A stretch of 64,000 nt of DNA from the NCBI RefSeq assembly GCF_019710475.1, contig NZ_JAJFAX010000002.1, forward strand, positions 310,001 to 374,000, in the 5' to 3' direction. The notes beneath the pieces were generated by a model. That model saw only the letters and a program-made list of their open reading frames with translations. It had not been told where the DNA came from and made no database searches. Shown piece after piece: positions 7,838 through 18,627 of the stretch; position 1 is the first letter of the stretch, and every line of letters begins with the position of its first letter. The DNA comes from Glycomyces sp. TRM65418. Lineage in GTDB: Bacteria > Actinomycetota > Actinomycetes > Mycobacteriales > Micromonosporaceae. A program made the translations under genes and the position numbers.

Positions 7838-10018
7838 TCAGCCGGTCGCGAAGGAAGCGACGGCCTCGTCGTACACCTGCTGTGATAGGTCCCAGGCGTC
7901 GGCGTCGCCGGAGATGAAGACGCCGTAGGCGTTCCCGTCGCCGGCGTCCACGATGGCCCAGATCGAGTGCCGTTCGGCCCCGGCGTCGTCGAGGTTGGTG
8001 CCGGTGTACTCGAGCACCGACCCGCTCATGCCGGCGATCTCGACGCCTTCGAGCCGCACCTGCTCGAGGTCGGTCATCTCCTCGGGGAGGCCGTCCCAGT
8101 AGTCGCCGAGATAGCCCTCGGGGTCGGCGGCGCCGCGGTCCGAACCGGAGTAGAACCGGACCCACTGGGTCTCGTCCTCGGGGTTGTAATAGAGCGCGTA
8201 GTCGTCCCCGCCGTCGCCTTCGGCCCACGCCGACGGGTAGTTCACGGTGAAGCCGTCGCCTTCGTGCGTGGCGGTCGCGAAGGCCGGGCCCGCCGAGTCG
8301 CCTTCGGGCTCGTCTTCGGACGGGTCCTCGGATCCGGCGCTGTCGGACGCGCCCGGTGCCGCGCCGCCCCCGCCGCCGTCGTCGATGAGCGCTTTGTAGG
8401 CGCCCCAGCCGAGCACGAGGACGAGCAGTGCGCAGACGACGATGACCGCCGCGGACTTCCACGGGTTCTGCTCCGGTTCCGGCTCCGGCTCGCGAACGCG
8501 GGGCCGCCCGCCGGTGCGCGGGGGCGAGACCTCCTGGTAGCCGCCGGACCTGCTGCCCATGGTGTGCCCGCCGGGGGGCGTCCCGGCCCCGCCCGGGCCG
8601 GCCAGCGGCCCGGCCAGGAGCACCTGGAGCTCCTCGCGCACCTGCGGCAGCGGCGTGCGCTGATGCGGGTCCTTCGCGAGCATCCCGCCCAGCAGGAGGG
8701 TGAGCGGCCCGGCGTTGCGCGGGTTCTCCGGCGGCTCCTGGACGACCGCGCGCATCGTGGCCACCGCGTTGCCGCGGTCGAACGGCGGTCGCCCCTCGAC
8801 GGCCGCGTACAGGGTCACGCCGAGGCTGAACACGTCGCTCGCGGGCTCGGCCGGACGCCCGACGGCCCGCTCGGGCGCGATGTAGTGCGCCGAGCCGAGG
8901 ACCTTGCCCGGGGTGGTCCCGCCCGAGACCTGGTGCATCTGGGCGGCGCCGAAGTCCGAGAGCACGCAGCGCCCGTCGGTGGAGATGAGGACGTTGCCGG
9001 GTTTGACGTCGCGGTGGATGATCCCGGCGTCGTGCGCCGCCTGGAGCGCGCCGACGAGCGCCAGGCCGATCTTCGCGGCCACGCGCGGGCTGAGCGGCCC
9101 GTCCTGGGTGAGGATCTCCGCGAGGCTCCGGGCCTGCAGGAGTTCCATGACGATCCACGGCAGGCCGAGGTGCTCGACGACGTCGAAGACGCGGATGACC
9201 GCCGGATGCGAGAGCCGGGCGGCGCTCTGGGCTTCGCGCCGGGACCGGTCGATGAGCTGGACGCGCTCCTGCGGCGGCAGGTCCGGCGGCAGGAAGACCT
9301 CTTTCAGGGCCACTTCGCGCCGCAGCACGGTGTCGTGGGCGCGCCACACGGACCCGTTGCCGCCCTTGCCCACGAGGTCGACGAGCCGGTACCGGTCGGC
9401 GACGAGGTCGCCGGGGCCGGCGCGGTGGCCGGACGCGGGCGGCCCGAAGGTCCGGCCGGGGCCCTCGGCGGGGACGCTCCCGCCGCCGACCGCGAAGCTC
9501 TGGCCGAGGTTCCCGAAGTTGCCGTAGGAGGAGCTGCCCTGGCCCGAGGAGTCGCCGTAGGAGTCGCCGCCGTACGCGTCGCGGTTGTAGCCGGGATGCC
9601 GACGGGTCGAATACGGGTCCGACATCGGCCCGCGGTGCGGGTCGGACATGGGACCGCGGTGGGGATCCGACATGGGACCGCGGTGGGGATCCGACATCGG
9701 CCCGCGGTGCGGGTCCGACATGGGCCCCCGGTGGGGGTCCGAACCGGCGAACCGCGCCCCGAACGAAGGATGGGGGTCGCGCCCGCCGGGCTCCGAGCCG
9801 TGCCCGGGGACGGGGCCGCGGTGCGGGTCCGAGCCCGCGAAGCGCGCGCCGAAGGAGGGGCGGGGATCGCGCCCGCCGGGCCCGGAATCGTATGATGAGC
9901 GGGGAAACTCTTGGGGCTCTTGGGGTTCGGAGGAGTAGCGGGGTGACGGCACCGCACCGCGCCGGGGGTCCTCGTAAGCGCCGGGACCACCGCGACCGTA
10001 GTCAGATGAGTACGTCAT
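7838..10018 (-). CDS. Membrane-anchored Ser/Thr protein kinase with repeat-rich N-terminus
   Basis: 726 residues. Residues 1-200 are disordered and Gly/Pro/Arg/Ser-rich and hold five tandem copies of SDPHRGPM (93-132) plus two copies of a longer [22 protein letters not shown] unit. The kinase domain spans about 209-465: glycine loop GKGGNGSV (217-224), Lys239 in [15 protein letters not shown] (335-342) and SDFG (354-357, where DFG is usual). A single membrane helix at about 522-544 is followed by an extracellular domain of about 180 residues ([12 protein letters not shown] onward). The intracellular-kinase / outside-sensor layout matches actinobacterial PknB-type receptors, but there are no PASTA repeats, so the ligand is unknown. 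GAGGAG lies upstream of the ATG at 10018. Confidence 0.93.
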   Translation of the reverse strand: MTYSSDYGRGGPGAYEDPRRGAVPSPRYSSEPQEPQEFPRSSYDSGPGGRDPRPSFGARFAGSDPHRGPVPGHGSEPGGRDPHPSFGARFAGSDPHRGPMSDPHRGPMSDPHRGPMSDPHRGPMSDPHRGPMSDPYSTRRHPGYNRDAYGGDSYGDSSGQGSSSYGNFGNLGQSFAVGGGSVPAEGPGRTFGPPASGHRAGPGDLVADRYRLVDLVGKGGNGSVWRAHDTVLRREVALKEVFLPPDLPPQERVQLIDRSRREAQSAARLSHPAVIRVFDVVEHLGLPWIVMELLQARSLAEILTQDGPLSPRVAAKIGLALVGALQAAHDAGIIHRDVKPGNVLISTDGRCVLSDFGAAQMHQVSGGTTPGKVLGSAHYIAPERAVGRPAEPASDVFSLGVTLYAAVEGRPPFDRGNAVATMRAVVQEPPENPRNAGPLTLLLGGMLAKDPHQRTPLPQVREELQVLLAGPLAGPGGAGTPPGGHTMGSRSGGYQEVSPPRTGGRPRVREPEPEPEQNPWKSAAVIVVCALLVLVLGWGAYKALIDDGGGGGAAPGASDSAGSEDPSEDEPEGDSAGPAFATATHEGDGFTVNYPSAWAEGDGGDDYALYYNPEDETQWVRFYSGSDRGAADPEGYLGDYWDGLPEEMTDLEQVRLEGVEIAGMSGSVLEYTGTNLDDAGAERHSIWAIVDAGDGNAYGVFISGDADAWDLSQQVYDEAVASFATG
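9621..9740. repeat. Five tandem 24-bp repeats inside the kinase gene
   Basis: Units at 9621-9644, 9645-9668, 9669-9692, 9693-9716 and 9717-9740 encode SDPHRGPM on the minus strand. Two adjacent units are identical, and the others differ at a few positions, as expected for a repeat that changes copy number by slippage. Confidence 0.9.
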
Positions 10019-10221
10019 TCGGCCACTCCTCGCGAGGGATCCCCACTATATTGCCGCGCCGCGGCCACCGCGTCCGTACCGGGCCGCTCAAAGCCGCAGG
10101 ATCCGCCGTGGTCCGCGGGGCGGCGGCCTGCCGGCGTCGGTGTCACGAGGGCGGCTCCGGGGGTTCGGCGGCGCGCCGCCGACAAGGCCGCCAGGACTTC
10201 CCGAAGACGCAGTTCAACCCC

Positions 10222-10227
10222 TAGGAT
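10222..10227 (+). promoter_or_regulatory. -10 box of leaderless acyl-CoA mutase promoter
   Basis: TAGGAT, 7 nt before the ATG at 10235. It supports that start over the in-frame ATG at 10226, which would lie inside the promoter. Confidence 0.5.
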
Positions 10228-10234
10228 GGCAGCC

Positions 10235-11821
<1,587 letters not shown>

Positions 11822-12327
11822 CGGCCCTCTCACCGAAGGCGGAGCGCACAACGGGTCTGTCGACGGATCCGGGGAACCGGGAAACACTGGACCGCGGACG
11901 CGTCACGAACCGCGGGCACGTCCGTGTCCTGTATGAAAATCGGATCCCGGCCGTAACTTATCGGCTCGGCAAGCGTTATGCCTCGTGACGGCGGGTTCGG
12001 CCGAAGCGGCAGTAACCGCCCGTCGTGCGGTCGTGACCCCCGGCTCGGGGATCGGGGATCCGGGCGTCGCAGATCACGGCGCTAGCCGCAACGGAGTGCG
12101 ATCGGATTAAGCTTGCCGGATCGTCCTCCATTGGCTTTGATCCTCGAACGCGAATTGCGAGGCGCGAAGGAATGTACACGCTCACTGCGGAGAAAGTCGT
12201 CGAGATGGGTACCGCCACAAAATCCAATGAGCCGCTCCCGCGCGCGATCGCGCCCCAAAGCCTCGTGGTACCCGGCGCCATGCCCAGGCTCGACGGTTCG
12301 CCCGGCAACCCCGCGGAGGAGCAGGCC
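11822..12327. other. Long intergenic region before the amidohydrolase gene
   Basis: About 500 bp. An imperfect hairpin at 11987-12024 (GACGGCGGGTT against AACCGCCCGTC) could end the mutase transcript. The frame of the amidohydrolase is open back to an ATG at 12172, but those 52 extra residues (Pro/Ala-rich, no ribosome site) do not belong to the family, so I treat them as leader. I see no further gene or RNA in it. Confidence 0.5.
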
Positions 12328-13515
12328 ATGATGTCGCTGCCCGACTTCCTCGACGACTGGCTCGCCGCCCACGCGGACGAGGTCATCGCGGCCCGCCGCC
12401 ACATCCACGCGAACCCCCGCCTCTCGCGCCAGGAGCACGACACCGCGGACTACGTGGCCGCCTGCCTCGCCGAAGCCGGACTCGACCCCCAGATGATCCC
12501 CGACGGCACCGGCCTGACCTGCGACATCGGCTCCGGCGACCGGGTGATCGCCATCCGCGCCGACATGGACGCCCTGCCGATCCACGACCCCAAGCCCGTC
12601 CCGTACCGGTCCACCGTCGAGGGCGTGTGCCACGCGTGCGGGCACGACGCCCACACCGCCATGCTCATCGGCGTCGGCCGCGTCCTGGCCGAGATCGAAC
12701 GCCGCGAGGGCCTCCCCGGGCGGTTCCGGCTCGTGTTCCAGCCCTCCGAGGAGCAGTTCCCCTCCGGCGCGCCCACGATGATCAAGTACGGGGCGCTCAC
12801 CGACGTGGCCGCGATCTTCGCGTTCCACTGCGACCCGCAGTTCCCGGTCGGGCAGGTCGCCGTGCGCAACGGCCCCCTGACGGCCGCCTGCGACGTCATG
12901 GAGGTCCGCATGCAGGGCCGCGGCGGCCACACCTCCCGCCCCCACCTGACCTCCGACCTCGTGACCGCCATCGGACGCGTCGTCGTCGACGTGCCCGCCC
13001 TGGTGAACCGCCGCCTCGACCCGCGGCAGTCGGTCGCGATCGTCTTCGGCGCGGTGCAGGCCGGCGAGGCCGCGAACGCGATCCCGCAGGAGGCGCTCGC
13101 CCGCGCGACCGTGCGGGTGCACGGCCACGAGACCTGGGACATGATCCCGGACCTGGTGCAGGAGGTGACGCGGTCGGTGGCCCGCGCCTCCGGCGTCGAG
13201 TGCGAGATCGAGTACCGCCGCGGCGTGCCGCCGGTGGTGAACGACCGCGTGGCGTCGGCGATGTTCGCCGGAGCGACCGCCGCCGCGCTCGGCGACGACG
13301 CCGTGGCCGAGGCCCCGATGTCCATGGGCGGCGAGGACTTCGCGTACTACCTGGAGCAGGTGCCGGGAGCGATGGCCCGCCTCGGCGTGGCCCGCCCGGG
13401 CGAGCACCTGGACATCCACCAGGGCAACTTCGACATCGACGAGGAAGCACTCTCGCACGGGGTGCGCGTCATGATCCACACCGCCCTGGCGGCCGCGGTG
13501 AGCCCGGCCTTCTAA
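12328..13515 (+). CDS. M20D-family amidohydrolase (aminoacylase / hippurate hydrolase type)
   Basis: A 395-residue zinc metallopeptidase-family enzyme that hydrolyses N-acyl amino acids or related amides. Metal ligands are visible in VCHACGHDAHTA, in PSEEQFPSGA, in FHCDPQ and in the C-terminal MGGEDFAYYLEQVPGA. A lid (dimerisation) domain with RGGHTSRPHLTSD occupies the middle. The start ATG at 12328 is chosen for the GGAGGAG 6 nt upstream; ATG 12331 is equivalent. The gene stands alone with its own terminator and has no metabolic neighbours, so the substrate is open. Confidence 0.9.
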   Translation: MMSLPDFLDDWLAAHADEVIAARRHIHANPRLSRQEHDTADYVAACLAEAGLDPQMIPDGTGLTCDIGSGDRVIAIRADMDALPIHDPKPVPYRSTVEGVCHACGHDAHTAMLIGVGRVLAEIERREGLPGRFRLVFQPSEEQFPSGAPTMIKYGALTDVAAIFAFHCDPQFPVGQVAVRNGPLTAACDVMEVRMQGRGGHTSRPHLTSDLVTAIGRVVVDVPALVNRRLDPRQSVAIVFGAVQAGEAANAIPQEALARATVRVHGHETWDMIPDLVQEVTRSVARASGVECEIEYRRGVPPVVNDRVASAMFAGATAAALGDDAVAEAPMSMGGEDFAYYLEQVPGAMARLGVARPGEHLDIHQGNFDIDEEALSHGVRVMIHTALAAAVSPAF

Positions 13516-13526
13516 GACGGATCGAG

Positions 13527-13558
13527 GACAGGGACGGCGCGGCAGCGCCGTCCCTGTC
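13527..13558 (+). terminator. Terminator of the amidohydrolase gene
   Basis: Perfect 14-bp stem (GACAGGGACGGCGC) with a GGCA loop, starting 12 nt after the stop codon. Confidence 0.75.
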
Positions 13559-13559
13559 C

Positions 13560-13800
13560 CGCTGCGGCGGGACGAACAGCGAAACGTGAACGGCGCGTCC
13601 GGGACGAATCGGACATCGAGGGACCCCCGTTGACAACGCTACGCGGCGGGTGCGACAGCGGATCCCGCGTCGCGAACGTGACCGGAGCGTCCCGGCGAAA
13701 CGGGCACCAGGGGACCCCGAATCAACACCATGCGGCAGGTGCGACAGAAAAACCGGTGCGCGCGAACCATGGACGGAGCGCCCTGGCAAAGCGGACGCCG
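13560..13800. repeat. Three imperfect direct repeats of about 91 bp
   Basis: Copies lie at about 13560-13620 (5' truncated), 13621-13710 and 13711-13800. Anchors recur at a spacing of 89-92 nt: GGGACCCC at 13620 and 13711, GTGCGACAG at 13650 and 13739, CGGMGCG at 13591, 13683 and 13774. Each unit ends with a CGGNGCGYCC..CGRAWCGGRCAYC-like stretch. Copies differ by substitutions and small indels, so this is an old tandem duplication. Confidence 0.75.
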
Positions 13801-13883
13801 CCCCTGCGCGGCTCGCAAGCGTCGCGGCGATGGCGGCCTCGCCGGTCCGCCGATGCGGCACGGGCCCGACACCGCCCGGCAGG

Positions 13884-14327
13884 TCATTCGGCGGTCGGCC
13901 GTTTCCTCAGGGCCTCCACGTAGTCCTGCGGGGCGCCGGCCGCTTCGGCCGCGCGCATGATCTCGTCGAGGTACCACTGGCTCGGCAGGCCGCCCTCGAA
14001 GCCCTCGAACACGTACAGCCACACCGGACGGTTCGCCTCCAACGTCGCCGCCTGCGTGTGCATCCTCCGGTAGAGCCCCGAGTTCAGGCCCTCCAGCTCG
14101 TCCAGCACCTGCCGGTCGGCCGGGTCGAGGTCGTACAGCGCCACGAAGACCCGCTCGCCGGGGGACTCGACCACGGTCGCGACCGCCGTCTCCGATCCCA
14201 GATCGGCGTCGCAGAACGTCAGGCGCCAACCCTCCAGCCAGCCGGTGCCCACCAGCGGCGACCGCGGGCACGTCGCTTGCATGCGGGCAGGGTCTAGATT
14301 CGAGCCGTAGGCGGCATAGAGATGCAC
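13884..14327 (-). CDS. Gamma-glutamylcyclotransferase-like protein
   Basis: A 147-residue protein of the GGCT-like (AIG2/BtrG) fold. The substrate loop YGSNL is at residues 7-11 and the catalytic Glu region is VLDELEGLNSG. Members cyclise gamma-glutamyl amines or amino acids to 5-oxoproline and the free amine. The GTG start at 14327 lies 6 nt after a TATCTT -10 box, so the mRNA appears leaderless. It is divergent from lpdA. The substrate cannot be read from sequence. Confidence 0.85.
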   Translation of the reverse strand: MHLYAAYGSNLDPARMQATCPRSPLVGTGWLEGWRLTFCDADLGSETAVATVVESPGERVFVALYDLDPADRQVLDELEGLNSGLYRRMHTQAATLEANRPVWLYVFEGFEGGLPSQWYLDEIMRAAEAAGAPQDYVEALRKRPTAE

Positions 14328-14333
14328 GTCTTG

Positions 14334-14339
14334 AAGATA
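14334..14339 (-). promoter_or_regulatory. -10 box of leaderless cyclotransferase promoter
   Basis: TATCTT on the minus strand, 6 nt before the GTG start at 14327. Confidence 0.5.
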
Positions 14340-14388
14340 CCCTTAAACCTGCCCGCACTGAAGCATCCCGAACACCGAAAGGCGCGAC

Positions 14389-15774
14389 GTGGCACGTGTA
14401 GCGATCATCGGCGGAGGACCGGCCGGGTACGAGGCAGCCCTCGTGGCAGCCCAGCTCGGCGCCGACGTCACCCTCATCGAGGCCACCGGGGCGGGCGGCG
14501 CCTGCGTCCTCTCGGACTGCGTCCCCTCCAAGACGTTCATCGCCGCCTCCTCGCTCCTGACCGAGATCCAGGAGTCCAGCGAGCTCGGCGTCGGCACCAA
14601 GGAGGCCAGCGCCGACCCCGTCGCCGTCAACGGCCGCGTGCGCCGCCTCGCCACGCAGCAGTCGGCCGACATCGCCCAGAAACTCGTCAACGCCGGCGTC
14701 GACATCGTCTACGGCCGCGGCGCCCTGCGCGTCGACAAGGGCTACAACTACGTGCACGAACTCCACGTGGTCCCCGTCGAAGGCGAGCCCTTCGACGCCG
14801 ACGCCGACATCGTCCTCATCGCCACCGGCGCCACCCCCCGCACCCTCACCTCCGCGCCCGTCGACGGCGAGCGCATCCTCACCTGGCGGCAGCTCTACGA
14901 CCTCAAGGAACTCCCCGAGCACCTCATCGTCGTCGGCTCCGGCGTCACCGGCGCCGAGTTCGCCTCCGCCTACCTCGCGATGGGCTCGCACGTCACCCTC
15001 ATCTCCTCCCGCGACCGCGTCATGCCCCACGAGGACGCCGAGGCCGCCGAGACCGTCGGCCGCGTCTTCGTGCGCCGCGGCATGGACGTGCGCAACCACT
15101 CCCGCGCCGCCGCCGCCCGCCGCACCGAGAACGGCGTCGAAGTCGAACTCGAGGACGGCACCGTCATCGAAGGCAGCCACGCCCTCATCTGCGTCGGCTC
15201 CATCCCCAACTCCGACGACCTCGGCCTCCACGCCTACGGCATCACCGTGGACGAACGCGGCTTCATCCCCGTCGACAAGGTCTCCCGCACCAACGTCCCC
15301 GGCGTCTACGCCGCGGGCGACGTCACCGGCGTCCACGCCCTCGCCTCGGTCGCGGCCATGCAGGGACGCATCGCGATCTGGCACGCCCTCGGCGAGGCCG
15401 TGCGCCCCATCAAGCTCGCCCACGTGGCCGCGAACGTGTTCACCGACCCCGAGCTCGCGTCCGTCGGCGTCACCCAGGCCGATGTGGACTCCGGCAAGGC
15501 GGACTGCCGGACCGTGCTGCTCCCGTTCGCGTCCAACCCGCGCGCCAAGATGGTCGACCGCACCGAGGGCTTCGTGAAGCTCTTCGCCTGGAACTCCTCG
15601 GGGATCGTCGCCGGCGGCATCGTGGTCGGCTCCCGCGCCTCCGAACTCATCACCCCGATCGCGCTGGCCGTGGAGCAGCGGCTCACCGTCGAGCAGGTCG
15701 CCCGCACGTTCACGATCTACCCGTCGCTGTCGGGGTCGGTCGCCGAGGCCGCCCGCCAGCTCATGGAGTTCTAA
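14389..15774 (+). CDS. lpdA: NAD(P)H-quinone dehydrogenase of the LpdA type
   Basis: A 461-residue flavoprotein disulfide reductase-fold enzyme. It starts with the FAD motif IIGGGPAGYEAA, has the cysteine pair region GACVLSDCVPSKT, the NAD-binding VVGSGVTGAEFASAY and the second FAD motif YAAGDVTG. The spacing and the wording ACVLSDCVPSKTFIA, HVAANVFTDPELASVGV and TIYPSLSGSVAEAARQL closely resemble the Mycobacterium tuberculosis LpdA (Rv3303c) quinone reductase rather than lipoamide dehydrogenase; the His-Glu dyad typical of lipoamide dehydrogenase at the C-terminus is not seen. GAAAGG precedes the GTG start. Likely role: quinone reduction and redox defence. Confidence 0.88.
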   Translation: MARVAIIGGGPAGYEAALVAAQLGADVTLIEATGAGGACVLSDCVPSKTFIAASSLLTEIQESSELGVGTKEASADPVAVNGRVRRLATQQSADIAQKLVNAGVDIVYGRGALRVDKGYNYVHELHVVPVEGEPFDADADIVLIATGATPRTLTSAPVDGERILTWRQLYDLKELPEHLIVVGSGVTGAEFASAYLAMGSHVTLISSRDRVMPHEDAEAAETVGRVFVRRGMDVRNHSRAAAARRTENGVEVELEDGTVIEGSHALICVGSIPNSDDLGLHAYGITVDERGFIPVDKVSRTNVPGVYAAGDVTGVHALASVAAMQGRIAIWHALGEAVRPIKLAHVAANVFTDPELASVGVTQADVDSGKADCRTVLLPFASNPRAKMVDRTEGFVKLFAWNSSGIVAGGIVVGSRASELITPIALAVEQRLTVEQVARTFTIYPSLSGSVAEAARQLMEF

Positions 15775-15789
15775 GCGCCGCAAGGCGAA

Positions 15790-15816
15790 GGGCCCGCGGT
15801 GTCGCGCCGCGGGCCC
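15790..15816. terminator. Bidirectional terminator between lpdA and the lectin gene
   Basis: Perfect 10-bp stem GGGCCCGCGG / CCGCGGGCCC with a 7-nt loop between convergent genes. Confidence 0.7.
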
Positions 15817-15831
15817 TCCGCCGTCGACGGC

Positions 15832-16842
15832 CTAAGCGAAGGTCTCGACCCGCAGATGGCGGATCAGGTGCACGTCGGTGGCCCCGCCGGTGGACGACGC
15901 GAAACCGAACTTGAACGTGTCGGGGGCCTCGTGCGGGACCCGGGTCTCCAGGACCCGGTGCCAGCCGTCGCCCTGCATGAAGTCGACGTCCACGGTCACC
16001 GTCGGCTCGGCGTCGTCGGTGATCTTGAGCTTCACGAGGCGCTTGGCCTCGGCCAGCGTCGGCATCTCGAGGCTCTCGGGGAAGTCGGTGCCGTAGAGGT
16101 CGCCGCGCGGGTGGGTGCCGATCTTCTCGTCGGTGGCGGTGGTCGCCAGGAGGCAGTAGCCCTCCATGCCGTCGCCGGGGCCGCGCAGGGCCACGTTGTC
16201 CGGCGCCCTGTTCGCGCCGGTCCGGAGGTGCCCGGGGGCCCGGTGCTCCTCGGGGCAGCCGGTGCCGCGGCCCTCGGTGTCGGCCGAGAAGTTGCCCCAC
16301 GCGTCCAGACCCAGACCCAGGTAGCCGCCTTCGACGCCGGGCATGTCGCCTTGGCGGGACTCGATCTGGGCGTAGCCGAGGCTGCCGCCGTACGCGCCGA
16401 CCTCGTCCAGGTCGGTGTCGCCGTCGACGATGAAGAACGAGATGCCGTCGGCGCCGGTCCCGCCGTACTGGTACTGCGCGAACGTGACCTCGATGCCGCC
16501 CTGGTTGCGCAGGGCCTTGTCGTAGAGGACCCCGCCGAAGTCGTATTTCGCGGCGTCGGTCAGCTGAAGGTAACCCGGCGACTTGCCCGAAGCGGGGACC
16601 GGACCGGTGCTCTGGTCGGCGCACGAGTCGAACTCGTCCTCGCCGAGCAGCTCGGCGGCGGCGGTCAGGCAGGCGTTGTGCGACTCGAAGTTCGGGTCGG
16701 CGACGCTGCCACCGGTGAAGCTCTCGGCCACCAGCAGCGTCTTCTTCTCCTCGGCGCCTTGGGCTCCGGCCCCGGCGGGCATCGCCGCGAGAGCGGCGGC
16801 GAGCATCATCGAACCCGCCCCGAACATGGCTGTACGTTTCAC
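15832..16842 (-). CDS. Secreted legume-lectin-like (concanavalin A-fold) protein
   Basis: A 336-residue exported protein. The GTG start at 16842 has a textbook AAGGAG 5 nt upstream. Residues 1-29 form a Sec signal (KR, then hydrophobic MMLAAALAAMPAGAGA). The mature part shows L-type lectin landmarks: GGIEVTFAQYQYGGTG, GISFFIVDGD, GGSLGYAQ and GLGLDAWGNFS. Such domains bind carbohydrate on the cell surface or in the environment. No catalytic residues or anchor are evident. It has no operon partner; its binding target is unknown. Confidence 0.8.
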   Translation of the reverse strand: MKRTAMFGAGSMMLAAALAAMPAGAGAQGAEEKKTLLVAESFTGGSVADPNFESHNACLTAAAELLGEDEFDSCADQSTGPVPASGKSPGYLQLTDAAKYDFGGVLYDKALRNQGGIEVTFAQYQYGGTGADGISFFIVDGDTDLDEVGAYGGSLGYAQIESRQGDMPGVEGGYLGLGLDAWGNFSADTEGRGTGCPEEHRAPGHLRTGANRAPDNVALRGPGDGMEGYCLLATTATDEKIGTHPRGDLYGTDFPESLEMPTLAEAKRLVKLKITDDAEPTVTVDVDFMQGDGWHRVLETRVPHEAPDTFKFGFASSTGGATDVHLIRHLRVETFA

Positions 16843-17035
16843 AGGTGCTCCTTCGATCCGGTCGCGGAGCACCGGCCGCTGCGGCCGTGCCCGCGTGGGC
16901 TGCGGCCCCCGCGAACGAAAGCCGACTACAGAGCGAAGCTATATGAGAACATCGGGCGACGAGACCGATTCGGGCAACCATGAACAGTCTACAGAGGACG
17001 TCCGGAATCCGGCCGCCCCCGTCCCGGCGCCCCGC

Positions 17036-17791
17036 TCAGGCGTCCCTGCGGCGCATGGCCAGCCAACCGCCCGCCAACGCCGCCGCCGTCCACAGCACCA
17101 GGATCGCCACCCCGGTCCACGCCCCGTAGTCCCGCCCGAACCGCGGATCGCCCGGAATCGTCATGTGCATGATCACATGACCGACCTGGTCGGGGAAGTA
17201 CTGCACCACCGGCCTGATCGCGTCCACGTTCCCCAAGCCCTGCCCCGACAGGAACAGGACCGGCAGCAGGATCGCGAGCGTCCACACCGTACTGCGCGTC
17301 ACGACGGTGATCGCCGCCGCGAACACGCACAGCAGCATCAGACTGATCCAACCCCCCAGCAGCGACTCGATCGTCGCCCACTCGGTCCACGAGACCGCCG
17401 CGTCGCCCGCCAGGCCCTGCACGATCGCGAACACGGCCAACTCCACCGGCAGCACCACGAGCGCCACGGTCGCCCCGACCGCGCTCATCTTCGCCGCGTA
17501 CAACCTCCCCCGCGACGGCACCGCCGCCAAGGACGCCTTGATCGTGCCCGTGGCGTACTCCGAGCCGACGCACGCCACCGCGAACGTGACCAGCAGCAGC
17601 TGCGCCACCAGCAGCCCCATGAACGCGGCCGTGAGCGGATCGTCCAAGTCCGCGCCCGGCTCCATCGTCGAGCCGATCAGCCACCCCATGCCGAGCGCCA
17701 CGACCGCGAACACCGTCAGCGTCACCGCGGTCGACCGCACCGACCGGACCTTCACCCACTCGGCCGCGGCCGCCGCCCCGAACGCGCTCAT
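17036..17791 (-). CDS. ABC-2 type transporter permease
   Basis: A 251-residue membrane protein with six predicted helices (for example TAVTLTVFAVVALGMGWLIG, LLVAQLLLVTFAVACVG, WISLMLLCVFAAAITVV, TLAILLPVLFLSG, and a last one near ILVLWTAAALAGGWLAM). The start codon overlaps the ATPase stop (ATGA), so the two subunits are translationally coupled. Together they form an exporter of the ABC-2 kind. The divergent two-component system 100 bp upstream suggests that this pair is its target, as in antibiotic- or stress-responsive exporters. Confidence 0.88.
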   Translation of the reverse strand: MSAFGAAAAAEWVKVRSVRSTAVTLTVFAVVALGMGWLIGSTMEPGADLDDPLTAAFMGLLVAQLLLVTFAVACVGSEYATGTIKASLAAVPSRGRLYAAKMSAVGATVALVVLPVELAVFAIVQGLAGDAAVSWTEWATIESLLGGWISLMLLCVFAAAITVVTRSTVWTLAILLPVLFLSGQGLGNVDAIRPVVQYFPDQVGHVIMHMTIPGDPRFGRDYGAWTGVAILVLWTAAALAGGWLAMRRRDA

Positions 17792-18519
17792 CGCGAACCC
17801 CCCGCCCTGAACTCGACCGATTCGCTCGTCAACCGCATGAACGCCTCCTCCAGACTCGCGCCGCGATGCGAGGCGAGGAACGCCTCCATCGGCACGTCCG
17901 CCAGCAGCCGCCCCCGCCCGATCACGACCAGATGCTCGGCCGTCAACGCCATCTCGGCCATGAGATGACTCGACACCAGCACCGTGCGGCCCTCGGCCGC
18001 CAGCCGCTTCATGAGATTCCGGATCCACACCACCCCCTCGGGATCGAGGCCGTTGACCGGTTCGTCGAGGATGAGCACCCCAGGATCGCCGAGCAGCGCC
18101 GCGGCGACGCCGAGGCGCTGCTTCATGCCCAGCGAGAGCGCCCTGGCGCGCTTGCGGCCGGCCTCCGTCATACCGGTCGCCTCCAGGACCTCCCCGATGC
18201 GCCGCTCGCCGATGCCGTTGCTGCGCGCCAGCCACCGCAGATGCTCCCGCACCGACCGGCTCGGATGCAGATCCCCGGCCTCCAGCAGCGCACCCACCGC
18301 CGTCAACGGCCGCGGCAGGGACGCGTACGGCCGCCCGTTCACCGTCGCATCCCCGCTCGTGGGACGGTCGAGGCCCAGGATGAGCCGGATCGTGGTGGAC
18401 TTGCCCGCGCCGTTGGGCCCGAGGAACCCCGTGACGCGGCCCGGCTCCACCGTGAAGGACAGGTCGTCGACGGCCGTGCCGCCGCGATACCGCTTGGTCA
18501 GATTGCGTACTTCGATCAC
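17788..18519 (-). CDS. ABC transporter ATP-binding protein
   Basis: A 243-residue ATPase: Walker A GPNGAGKST near residue 38, signature LSLGMKQRLGVA, Walker B VLILDEPVNGLD and switch His in VLVSSHL. The GTG at 18519 lies 6 nt after a TACGGT -10 box on the minus strand, so the mRNA is probably leaderless; the frame is open further upstream but lacks homology. The short C-terminus resembles the BcrA / bacitracin-exporter group. It is divergent from the histidine kinase. Confidence 0.9.
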   Translation of the reverse strand: MIEVRNLTKRYRGGTAVDDLSFTVEPGRVTGFLGPNGAGKSTTIRLILGLDRPTSGDATVNGRPYASLPRPLTAVGALLEAGDLHPSRSVREHLRWLARSNGIGERRIGEVLEATGMTEAGRKRARALSLGMKQRLGVAAALLGDPGVLILDEPVNGLDPEGVVWIRNLMKRLAAEGRTVLVSSHLMAEMALTAEHLVVIGRGRLLADVPMEAFLASHRGASLEEAFMRLTSESVEFRAGGSR

Positions 18520-18525
18520 CAGGCC

Positions 18526-18531
18526 ACCGTA
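18526..18531 (-). promoter_or_regulatory. -10 box of leaderless ABC exporter promoter
   Basis: TACGGT on the minus strand, 6 nt before GTG 18519. Confidence 0.5.
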
Positions 18532-18615
18532 CGAACGCCGACGCCCGCGGCACAGTCGCCGAAGGTCGCGGCCCCCCGCGACGAAAGTGCACTGCGGCGG
18601 CGCCGATCCGATGCG

Positions 18616-18621
18616 TACCCT
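18616..18621 (+). promoter_or_regulatory. -10 box of leaderless histidine kinase promoter
   Basis: TACCCT, 6 nt before the ATG at 18628. With the divergent box at 18526 it leaves about 85 bp for shared regulation. Confidence 0.5.
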
Positions 18622-18627
18622 GACGGC

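Larger units (their letters stand above)
13516..13883. other. Convergent intergenic region with terminator and three degenerate 91-bp repeats
   Basis: This 368-bp gap between convergent genes starts with a strong terminator (13527-13558) and continues with three head-to-tail, imperfect copies of a unit of about 91 bp (see the repeat entry). No gene is supported; the open frames across it have no homology or ribosome site. Confidence 0.7.

Noticed and set aside
6105-9347. Very long minus-strand open frame of 1080 codons
   Set aside because: Only the part up to 7781 is phosphohexomutase; the rest is an Arg/Pro-rich antisense-like frame of the kinase gene on the same strand in another phase.
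12172-12327. N-terminal extension of the M20 amidohydrolase
   Set aside because: No ribosome site at 12172, no family homology, and GGAGGAG sits correctly before 12328.
13560-13800. CRISPR array
   Set aside because: The repeats are 91 nt, contiguous and degenerate without unique spacers, and no cas gene is near.
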